Assembly (NCBI RefSeq): GCF_012935695.1
Contig: NZ_CP052859.1
Location: forward strand, 2,769,001-2,833,000
Length of the DNA: 64,000 bases
Origin: Pseudomonas sp. ADAK18
Lineage (GTDB): Bacteria > Pseudomonadota > Gammaproteobacteria > Pseudomonadales > Pseudomonadaceae
Reading direction: 5' to 3'
Shown piece after piece: positions 49,423 through 56,541 of the stretch. Position 1 is the first letter of the stretch. Each line of letters opens with the position of its first letter. The translations under genes and the position numbers were made by a program. The notes under the pieces are model-generated. The model saw only the letters and a program-made list of their open reading frames with translations, ran no database searches and had not been told where the DNA came from.

Positions 49423-51423
49423 TCCCACAACACGAAAATCCCCGGCACTCAGCCCGAACCGACTCATCTTGTTATACAGCCCGCCACGGGACACATTAAG
49501 TTGCCTGGCGGCCAGGCGGATATTGCCGCCGGTGTCCTTTAGGGCCGCGATGATCGCGTTCATTTCATGGGTGCCCAGGTCCTGGGCGGCCTGGGGCTGC
49601 GGCACACTACCTGGCGCCGAGTGACGGGGGCTTTGCTTGATTTCCAGGGGCAGGTCCGCCACCTGAATCAGCTCGGTCAGCGCCAGGTTGGTCGCACGTT
49701 CGATGGTGTTTTCTAACTCGCGGACATTGCCCGGCCAACCGTAAGCCGCCAGGATCTCCAACGCCTCGGGTGCAATCCCCTGCACTGACTTGCGCATCGA
49801 GCGCGCGCAACGGCCAAGAAAATGCCGCGCCAACAAGGGAATATCGTCCCGGCGCATGCGCAGCGGCGGCACCGTCAGGTTGAGCACGTTGAGCCGGTAG
49901 TAAAGGTCTTCACGGAAGGCGCCTTCGGCCACCGCCTGGCTCAGGTTACGGTGGGTGGCAGCGATAATGCGCACGTCCACCTGACGGGATTTCTTGGCCC
50001 CCACACGTGTCACTTCACCTTCCTGCAAGACCCGCAACAGACTGACCTGGGCGTCGAACGACATGTCGCCGATTTCGTCGAGAAAGATGGTGCCGCCATC
50101 GGCCAATTCGAACTTGCCCGCAGAACCGCCACGGGCCGATCCGGTGAAGGCGCCTTCGACATGCCCGAACAATTCACTCTGCACCAGGTCCCGCGGAATC
50201 GCCCCGCAGTTGACCGCCACGAACGGCCCACTGCAACGGTCACTGGCGTTATGGATCGCCTGGGCGAACAGTTCCTTGCCGGTGCCGCTTTCACCCAGGA
50301 TCAAGGTGGTCGAGTCACTGCGACTGGCGATGCGGCCCAGGTGCAAGGCGTCCTGGATCGCACGCGAAGTCCCCTGGATGGTCTCGAAGGTGTAGCTGGC
50401 CTGGGTGCCGATGATTCGCCGGGTGATTTCCCGGATGCGCCGGTTTTCACGCAGAGACACCACGCGCCCACCCTGCTCCAGTGCGCAGACGGAAACCAGG
50501 CACGCCAGGTGACTGCGATCATGCAGCTCGAACGTGCAGTCCAGGTCCCGCAGCCCTTCCCCGCCACGCATCAGGATTTCAGCGCTCAGTTCGCTCTGAC
50601 CCAGGCACTGGAAAGGGCTACCGAGCAGGTCCCGGCCCACGCGAAACAGTTGCCGGGCATAGCCATTGAGTGCCTTGATGCGGCCGCGCTCATCCAGCAC
50701 CACCAAGCCTTCATTGAGTACTTCAAGCACGGTTTGCTGTTCTTCCAACAGGGTTTGCAGCGCCATCTGCCGCGAGACCGCTTCGGCGGCAGCCTGGACG
50801 GTGCCCAGGGTATGGAAGTGAAACCAACCCGGCTCGGCGGTCAGGGTCAGCATCGCCAGTGTCTTGCCCTGATCGTCCCGAATGGGCGCAGCGGCGCAGT
50901 GCATGCGTCGTCGACGCAAGCCTGTGCCGAAGTTTTCCTCGGCCAGCACATACATCAACCGGTCTTCGGCAATCGCCAGCCCGGTGCAGTTGGTGCCCTG
51001 TACCGACTCCAGCAGTCGACTGCCCACCGGGGTAAGGTCCAGGCCGCAGAAATACAGGGTCGTACCGTCGGCATCGGTCAGGTTGATATGGCCCCTGGGG
51101 TTGTAGGCCAGCAACCCACGCATGACTTCTGCGGCAGCGGCGATCAACACCCGATTGTCCGCCAGGGTGGCCGACAATATGTCAGGCGCGACAAACCGGT
51201 AACTGCCATCGTCCGGGTCAAGGCCGGCCTCGACGCTGCGCCGCCATGAGTCCCAGATCACTTGCCTGACGCCGGCCGGCCGTGCGGTGCGCCCTTCCTG
51301 GCACGCTTGCCACGCCTGGTCCAGCTCGGCAATGGGTTCGCCACTCAAGGACGCAGGCCCCAGGGCCGTAATGTAATCCAGGTCTTGCGCGCTGAAGGCC
51401 ATGGGCTGTGGGTTCACCGGCAT
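49369..51423 (-). CDS. Sigma54-dependent transcriptional activator, AcoR-like
   Basis: Enhancer-binding protein of 684 residues. GAF-like sensor region about 80-215, a PAS-like segment about 230-300 (TVLEVLNEGLVVLDERGRIK), AAA+ domain about 345-575 with Walker A LILGESGTGKELFAQAI (377-384) and Walker B GGTIFLDEIGDM, and a Fis-type helix-turn-helix at the C-terminus (GGNIRLAARQLNVSRGGLYN). The sigma54-contact loop reads GAFTGS (424-429) instead of GAFTGA. No receiver domain is present, so it senses a small molecule directly. Divergent from the MocA-type gene, which carries a sigma54 promoter and twin palindromes. Confidence 0.9.
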   Translation of the reverse strand: MPVNPQPMAFSAQDLDYITALGPASLSGEPIAELDQAWQACQEGRTARPAGVRQVIWDSWRRSVEAGLDPDDGSYRFVAPDILSATLADNRVLIAAAAEVMRGLLAYNPRGHINLTDADGTTLYFCGLDLTPVGSRLLESVQGTNCTGLAIAEDRLMYVLAEENFGTGLRRRRMHCAAAPIRDDQGKTLAMLTLTAEPGWFHFHTLGTVQAAAEAVSRQMALQTLLEEQQTVLEVLNEGLVVLDERGRIKALNGYARQLFRVGRDLLGSPFQCLGQSELSAEILMRGGEGLRDLDCTFELHDRSHLACLVSVCALEQGGRVVSLRENRRIREITRRIIGTQASYTFETIQGTSRAIQDALHLGRIASRSDSTTLILGESGTGKELFAQAIHNASDRCSGPFVAVNCGAIPRDLVQSELFGHVEGAFTGSARGGSAGKFELADGGTIFLDEIGDMSFDAQVSLLRVLQEGEVTRVGAKKSRQVDVRIIAATHRNLSQAVAEGAFREDLYYRLNVLNLTVPPLRMRRDDIPLLARHFLGRCARSMRKSVQGIAPEALEILAAYGWPGNVRELENTIERATNLALTELIQVADLPLEIKQSPRHSAPGSVPQPQAAQDLGTHEMNAIIAALKDTGGNIRLAARQLNVSRGGLYNKMSRFGLSAGDFRVVGSSILRSDDLQRNIDPML

Positions 51424-51450
51424 CGACGCTCGCCCCTATGTTCATATTTT

Positions 51451-51474
51451 TGACATGTCAGTATAGACATGTCT
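51451..51474. promoter_or_regulatory. Twin palindromes, probable upstream activator sites
   Basis: TGACATGTCA (51451-51460) and AGACATGTCT (51465-51474) share GACATGTC and are 14 bases apart. They lie about 65-85 bases upstream of the -24 element, where enhancer-binding proteins normally bind, and just inside the promoter region of the divergent activator gene. Confidence 0.7.
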
Positions 51475-51537
51475 TTTAAATGAACACTTACTTAATAATT
51501 AAAATAATAAATCCATAATTTTCAATCAGTTAACAAA

Positions 51538-51553
51538 TGGCATGACGCTTGCT
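51538..51553 (+). promoter_or_regulatory. Sigma54 (-24/-12) promoter
   Basis: TGGCAT, five bases, TTGCT: matches the consensus TGGCAC-N5-TTGCA/T with GG and GC 12 bases apart. Located 67-82 bases before the ATG at 51620, with activator palindromes upstream. Confidence 0.82.
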
Positions 51554-51619
51554 CTGTTGTCCATAACCGCGCAGAACGCCTGTCGCGGAGCCATTGAACA
51601 ACAAGAAAAGGAGTCATCC

Positions 51620-52642
51620 ATGGGCACTTCCAAGATCATCCGCCTCGGCCTTATCGGTGCCGGCCGTATGGGCAGCTTTCACGGCCTGACCGCCGCTCGG
51701 CACATCCCCGGAGCCTGCCTGGCCGCCATCGCCGACCCGACACCCGGCCAGGCTGCTCGCCTGGCGGCAGAGTTGGGTGTGGAGCGGGTCTATACCGACC
51801 CACTGCAACTGCTGGAAGACCCGGAAATAGACGCCGTATTGATCGCCGCCCCCGCCCGCAGCCATGCCGAACTGGTGATCAGCGCTGCCCGCGCCGGCAA
51901 GGCGATATTTTGCGAAAAACCCATGGCCATCACCCTCGACGAAGCCGACCGCGCCATCGCCGCAGCCGCTGATGCCCAGGTCGCGCTGCAAGTCGGTTTC
52001 AACCGGCGCTTTGCCAAAAGCTTTCGCACCGCGCACCTGGACGTGGTCGCCGGCCGTATCGGCACGCCGCAACTGCTGCGCTCGCTGACCCGCGACCCGG
52101 CCCTGAACAACCCGGCCGCTTCGCCGCAATGGGTGATTTTCCTCGAGACCCTGATTCATGACTTCGACACCCTGCGCTACCTCAACCCCGGCGCCGAAGC
52201 CGTTCAGGTGCAGGTCATGGCGGATGCGTTGATCGCCCCGGCGTACAAGGACAAAGGGTTTCTGGACACGGCGGTGGTCACGATCCGCTTCGACAACGGC
52301 GCCATCGCCACCGCCGAGGCCAACTTCCAGGCGGTCTATGGCTACGACGTGCGCGGTGAAGTGTTCGGCAGCGCAGGCATGCTAACCATGGGCAGCCTCA
52401 ACGACTCCGACCTGGTGCGTTACCTGGCCAGCGGCATCCAGGCCGATACCCAGCGCATAGACACCGACCTGCTGCGCGACGCCTACATCGCCGAGCTCAA
52501 CCACTTTGTCGACTGCGTGCGTACCGGCGCCAAACCCCTGGCCAGCGGCGAGGATGCACGAGCAGCACTGGCCATTGCCCGCGCCTGTATCGAATCCTTC
52601 CAGCAAGGCAAACCGGTGGCCGTACCAGGAGCCCGCTCATGA
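51620..52642 (+). CDS. Gfo/Idh/MocA family dehydrogenase (inositol 2-dehydrogenase-like)
   Basis: NAD(P)-dependent oxidoreductase of 340 residues. Rossmann motif LGLIGAGRMGSFHGLTAARH, catalytic-lysine motif AIFCEKPMAITLDEADRAIA and ALQVGFNRRFAKSFRTAH; the C-terminal domain contains FLETLIHDFDTLRYL with the family histidine. Members oxidise inositols, scyllo-inosamine or related sugars. ATG 51620 has AAAAGGAG upstream. It is the first gene behind the sigma54 promoter, and the next gene overlaps its stop. Confidence 0.88.
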   Translation: MGTSKIIRLGLIGAGRMGSFHGLTAARHIPGACLAAIADPTPGQAARLAAELGVERVYTDPLQLLEDPEIDAVLIAAPARSHAELVISAARAGKAIFCEKPMAITLDEADRAIAAAADAQVALQVGFNRRFAKSFRTAHLDVVAGRIGTPQLLRSLTRDPALNNPAASPQWVIFLETLIHDFDTLRYLNPGAEAVQVQVMADALIAPAYKDKGFLDTAVVTIRFDNGAIATAEANFQAVYGYDVRGEVFGSAGMLTMGSLNDSDLVRYLASGIQADTQRIDTDLLRDAYIAELNHFVDCVRTGAKPLASGEDARAALAIARACIESFQQGKPVAVPGARS

Positions 52643-53430
52643 GCTTCATACCGTTCAAGCTGGCCGTCAGTGCCGAAATGGTCTTCCTCGACCTGCCTTT
52701 CACCGAACGCGTCAAACGGATTCACAGCTTGGGTTTCAGTGCCGAAATATGGGACTGGACGAAAAAGGACATCGCAGCCTTGGTCGCTACCGGCGCTGAC
52801 TTCACCTCCATGACCGGCTACATCGCCGGCAACCTGACCGATGCCGACGACATCCAGCAACTGCTGGACAGTGCGCGGGAATCCCTGGCCATCGCAGCCC
52901 AGTTGAATTGCCCCAGCCTCAACCTGCACGGCACCGGTCTGGGGGATCGAGGCCTGCCGGTCAAACCCGTGGCCCACACCAGCGCACGCATGTGGCTGAG
53001 CGCCTGCAAGACCCTGGAAAAAATCGCCCGTCTGGGAGAAGACGCCGGCCGGGTGTTCCTGCTGGAAAACCTCAACACCGAGGTCGACCATCCCGGCACA
53101 CCCTTCGCCCGCGCCGACGATACCCTGGCGTTGATCGAAGCCGTGGGCAGCCCGCATTTGAAGATGAACCTGGACCTTTACCATGCCCAGATCGGCGAAG
53201 GTAACCTGATCGAACTGATCCAGCGCGCCGGCAGCGCCATCGGCGAAATCCAGGTGGCCGATGTGCCGGGCCGCAAGGAGCCCGGTACTGGTGAAATCCA
53301 TTACCCGGCGATTGCCAAGGCCTTGTTCGACATGGGATACACCGGCGTCGTCGGGCTCGAAGGCTGGGCCAGCGGCGACAGCGAAACGGCCCTGGAGCGC
53401 TTTCGGCAAGCGTTCACCCTGCACCTCTGA
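52639..53430 (+). CDS. Hydroxypyruvate-isomerase-like TIM-barrel protein
   Basis: TIM-barrel isomerase of 263 residues (Hyi/IolE group). Recognisable parts: FSAEIWDWTKKDIAAL, NLHGTGLGDRG, VFLLENLNTEVDHPGTPF with the metal-binding glutamate, LKMNLDLYHAQIGEGNLIEL with aspartate and histidine, and EIQVADVPGRKEPGTGEIHY, which is typical for hydroxypyruvate isomerase relatives. ATG overlaps the stop of the dehydrogenase (ATGA). It probably performs an isomerisation or dehydration of the dehydrogenase product. The second TIM barrel of the cluster is at 44358. Confidence 0.87.
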   Translation: MSFIPFKLAVSAEMVFLDLPFTERVKRIHSLGFSAEIWDWTKKDIAALVATGADFTSMTGYIAGNLTDADDIQQLLDSARESLAIAAQLNCPSLNLHGTGLGDRGLPVKPVAHTSARMWLSACKTLEKIARLGEDAGRVFLLENLNTEVDHPGTPFARADDTLALIEAVGSPHLKMNLDLYHAQIGEGNLIELIQRAGSAIGEIQVADVPGRKEPGTGEIHYPAIAKALFDMGYTGVVGLEGWASGDSETALERFRQAFTLHL

Positions 53431-53472
53431 TCTTGATGAATTTCAACTCATAACAACAAAAGGAAAACCATC

Positions 53473-54399
53473 ATGAGCCGCTGCACCTTGTTTTTCGCCA
53501 CGCTGCTATTGCTCTTCAGCCAATGGACGTTTGCCAGTTACCGTATTGGCGTCAGCATCGCCAGGGTCGACGACAATTTCATGACCTACGTGCGCAACGG
53601 TCTTCAAGAGGCTGCGAAACAGGAAGACGTCCAGATCCAGTTCGAAGACGCCCAGGGCGATGTAGTGCGCCAACTCAATCAGGTCGAAGGGTTTCTCAAC
53701 CAGAAGGTCGATGCCGTCATTGTCTTGCCCGTGGACACCGCTGCCACGGCCAACATGACCCGTGCCGCTGTCGCCGCGAACAAGCCTCTGGTCTATGTCA
53801 ACCGCCATCCGGACGAGCGCAACTTGCCCAAAGGCGTGGTCACGGTGGCGTCCAATGACATCGAAGCCGGACAGTTGCAGATGCGCTTCCTGGCGGAAAA
53901 ACTGGGTGGCAAAGGCACCCTCGCGATCATCATGGGCGACCTCGCGCAGAACGCTACGCATGACCGCACCGAAGGCGTCAAACAGGTGCTCAAGGACTAT
54001 CCCGGGATTAAGGTCGTTGAGCAGCAAAGTGCCGAGTGGCAGCGCAACAAAGGCATGGACCTGACCAGCAACTGGCTGCTGGCCGGCACCCACTTCGACG
54101 CCATCGTCGCCAACAACGACGAAATGGCCATCGGCGCCGCCATGGCCTTGCAGCAGGCCGGAAAAGCCAAGGGCGAGATTGCAATTGTCGGCATCGACGG
54201 CCTGCCTGACGGTCTGGCAGCCATCAAACGCGGGATGCTCGCGGCGTCGGTATTCCAGGATCCCAGGGCGCAAGCCAGCAGCGCGTTGCAAGCGGCGATC
54301 AAGATGATCAAGGGCGAACCGGTGGACTCGGAGGTCTGGGTGCCTTTCCAGTTGATCAAGCCGGATCAGGTGGCGGTGTTTGAGCAGCGCTACAAATAA
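53473..54399 (+). CDS. Periplasmic sugar-binding protein (rhizopine/ribose type)
   Basis: Solute-binding protein of 308 residues with a signal peptide (LFFATLLLLFSQWTFA, cleavage at TFA-SY). The mature part is a type I periplasmic binding fold: GVSIARVDDNFMTYVRNGLQ, DAVIVLPVDTAATANMTRAA, PLVYVNRHPDERNLPKG and DAIVANNDEMAIGAAMALQQ. It resembles MocB and ribose/inositol-binding proteins. Normally such a protein feeds an ABC importer, but no permease or ATPase gene is nearby. Last gene of the sigma54 operon; AAAGGAAAACCATC precedes the ATG. Confidence 0.88.
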   Translation: MSRCTLFFATLLLLFSQWTFASYRIGVSIARVDDNFMTYVRNGLQEAAKQEDVQIQFEDAQGDVVRQLNQVEGFLNQKVDAVIVLPVDTAATANMTRAAVAANKPLVYVNRHPDERNLPKGVVTVASNDIEAGQLQMRFLAEKLGGKGTLAIIMGDLAQNATHDRTEGVKQVLKDYPGIKVVEQQSAEWQRNKGMDLTSNWLLAGTHFDAIVANNDEMAIGAAMALQQAGKAKGEIAIVGIDGLPDGLAAIKRGMLAASVFQDPRAQASSALQAAIKMIKGEPVDSEVWVPFQLIKPDQVAVFEQRYK

Positions 54400-54447
54400 G
54401 TCCAAACCTCGGGCTGCCTCAACAGCAGGAGGCAGCTCTCCCCCCCG

Positions 54448-54966
54448 TCAATGCACCGCCCGCGTCACCAGAAAACTCACCAACTGCGGATCATCGTCCA
54501 GTTCAATCGCCTGAACCGGTCGTGGCAAGCCATCCAGCACCGAACGCCAGAACGCCTGGGACGCTTCGTCCTGATCATAGAAACGCACCAGCCAATTGGC
54601 GTCCCCGCTGGTCAATACCTGGGTGGCAATGGCACGGCCAATGCCCTTGCGGCGATAGCGTTTCAGAATAAACAGGTCGGCCAGTTCCAACGCATTAAGA
54701 TCCGCCAGTTCGCTGGATTCGATCAACAGGAAGCCGGCGATGTAACCGTCGACCAACAGCAGGTTGGCGCTCCACTGCGGCTCTTGCCAGTAGCGGGCCA
54801 GGTGTTCCTCGTGAATGTAGAAGCGGCCGTCCACTTCCACGTCTTCCTGCTCCCAGTCCGAGGACTCATAGGCATAGAACTGGTAGAGGTTGCGGATCAA
54901 CTCGGCGTGTTCCGGGCCAGTCTGGATCATCTCGACGGTGGTATCAGGGATTGAAGGCATTGGCAT
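54448..54966 (-). CDS. GNAT family N-acetyltransferase
   Basis: Acetyltransferase of about 172 residues. Acetyl-CoA motif LADLFILKRYRRKGIGRAIA (about 90-109); the preceding strand reads YIAGFLLIESSEL and the final strand NWLVRFYDQDEASQAFWRS. Acceptor unknown. Two ATGs six bases apart (54966 and 54960) are possible starts; neither has a good ribosome site. Convergent with the sugar-binding protein gene, no operon partner. Confidence 0.82.
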   Translation of the reverse strand: MPMPSIPDTTVEMIQTGPEHAELIRNLYQFYAYESSDWEQEDVEVDGRFYIHEEHLARYWQEPQWSANLLLVDGYIAGFLLIESSELADLNALELADLFILKRYRRKGIGRAIATQVLTSGDANWLVRFYDQDEASQAFWRSVLDGLPRPVQAIELDDDPQLVSFLVTRAVH

Positions 54967-55248
54967 CTCGGTCAACAAATCGCGAAGTCGCCACGTGCTG
55001 GGGCGTCTTTTTGGGGGCGGCTATTGTTCACAAAACCTGCGGCCAATGCCATCACTCATAAACCTTGTGCTGAACCTTTCTGTTTCCTGAACCACTCGCA
55101 TTTTTCTTATCTTGTTACAAAATTTTCAGAAGGCTTCGATTAAACTCGGCCTGCTGGATAAAGCCCTCGACCGCGCTGGCTCAAGGTTCCAGCCCTGTTT
55201 TCCTTGAATGGAACGCCCTCCTCCCTCTTACTCCCAAGGATAAGTATT

Positions 55249-56121
55249 TTGACAAATATCTGTTCCAGCGGCCTTGACGTTGGCTTTGCTTCTCTGGATT
55301 ACCTACAGATCGGTATCCTGGGCATTATCCAAGGCATTACCGAACTGCTGCCGGTTTCTTCCACCGCCCATATGCGCATCGTTCCCGCCCTACTCGGCTG
55401 GCCCGACCCAGGTTCCGCGTTCTCTGCGGCCATGCAACTGGCGGCACTGGCGGCCGTGGTCAGCTACTTCTGGCGGGATGTGCGGCAAGTGGTGACCGGC
55501 AGCATGGACGCTGTGCGTCAGCGGGACTTCAATAACCAGTGGTTCAAGCTCGCAGTGGCCATCGTGCTGGCCACCATCCCCATCGGTATCGTCGGCCTGG
55601 CGTTATCCTCGACCCTCAACGCCTGCAACTCGCCGTTGCGCGGCCTGATGGTGATCGGGATTTCCTGCGTGGTGATGGCGGTGTTGCTGGCTGCGGCCGA
55701 ACTCAGCGCGCGCCATCAACGGACCGTGGGTGAGATGCGCCTGCGGGATGCGCTGATTGTCGGTATTGCACAGATCGGCGCGCTGATCCCCGGCGTGTCC
55801 CGTTCCGGCTCAACCCTCACTGCCGCGCTGTTCCTGAACTTCAAACGCGAAGAAGCGGCGCGTTTTTCCTTCCTGCTGGGACTGCCCGCCATCGCCTTGG
55901 CCGGCCTGAAAGAGCTGTGGGTGCTGTTCCATGCGCAACTGCCGGCGCAAGCGTGGAGCCATCTGATCTTTGGCCTGGTGGTCGCCAGCGTCTCGGCGTT
56001 TTTCGCAATCTGGGGCCTGATGAAGTTCCTGGAACGGTTCTCCACCTGGCCTTTCGTGATCTATCGCGCGGTGCTGGGGGTTTTCCTGATTGTGGCGGTC
56101 AGCACCGGGTTGTTGAGCTGA
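55249..56121 (+). CDS. uppP: Undecaprenyl-diphosphatase (BacA/UppP)
   Basis: Inner-membrane phosphatase of about 290 residues that recycles the undecaprenyl lipid carrier for peptidoglycan synthesis. The family's glutamate-rich motif is GIIQGITELLPVSSTAHMRI (near 20-40), and the second motif is LIPGVSRSGSTLTAALFL. About eight hydrophobic segments. The start is a TTG at 55249 with AAGGA 8 bases upstream; the frame is open to 55204. The product gives some bacitracin resistance in other bacteria. Confidence 0.92.
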   Translation: MTNICSSGLDVGFASLDYLQIGILGIIQGITELLPVSSTAHMRIVPALLGWPDPGSAFSAAMQLAALAAVVSYFWRDVRQVVTGSMDAVRQRDFNNQWFKLAVAIVLATIPIGIVGLALSSTLNACNSPLRGLMVIGISCVVMAVLLAAAELSARHQRTVGEMRLRDALIVGIAQIGALIPGVSRSGSTLTAALFLNFKREEAARFSFLLGLPAIALAGLKELWVLFHAQLPAQAWSHLIFGLVVASVSAFFAIWGLMKFLERFSTWPFVIYRAVLGVFLIVAVSTGLLS

Positions 56122-56133
56122 GACCTACAGACA

Positions 56134-56171
56134 CCACCTGTGGCGAGGGGCTTGCCCCTCGCCACAGGTGG
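56134..56171. terminator. Strong hairpin between uppP and a small gene
   Basis: A perfect 17-bp inverted repeat (CCACCTGTGGCGAGGGG and complement) with a 4-base loop CTTG; it contains a single class A REP core. It lies between convergent genes, 12 bases after the uppP stop. Confidence 0.8.
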
Positions 56172-56188
56172 TAAGGGCCAGCGCTTAT

Positions 56189-56425
56189 TTATCGCCTCGA
56201 GCCTACCCACCGCTCCGCCGCCTCTTGTGCTTCTTGAAACGCCTGTTCGTAACTGTCCCATTGGTCGCCCTCGACATAGGCCATCAGCGGTGGTGACCCA
56301 GCCATGGTCAGCGTCGCGCCAACGGGCACGTCGAGCGGCGGGCTCCAACTGAAACCAATCTGCACGACCACGCCTTTTTTCGTCCTGTACTCAACGGGAT
56401 GTGATTTATCAATGCGTACCGACAT
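56189..56425 (-). CDS. Small conserved hypothetical protein
   Basis: Protein of 78 residues of unknown family. It starts MSVRIDKSHPVEYRTKKGVV, continues with a beta-rich part (VQIGFSWSPPLDVPVGATLT) and ends in an acidic helix DSYEQAFQEAQEAAERWVGS. No signal peptide or membrane segment. ATG at 56425 has GAGGAGAGACAA in front, a strong ribosome site that supports a real gene. On the same strand and 116 bases downstream of the molybdoenzyme gene. Confidence 0.68.
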   Translation of the reverse strand: MSVRIDKSHPVEYRTKKGVVVQIGFSWSPPLDVPVGATLTMAGSPPLMAYVEGDQWDSYEQAFQEAQEAAERWVGSRR

Positions 56426-56541
56426 TTGTCTCTCCTCGATCCGGCGCTATCCAGCGAAATCAAACGACCACAATGCCGAGAGTGATCACGCTGGCGAACC
56501 AAATGGCAGCCGGGGTGGCGCTACCGCCACCCCGGCCAGGC

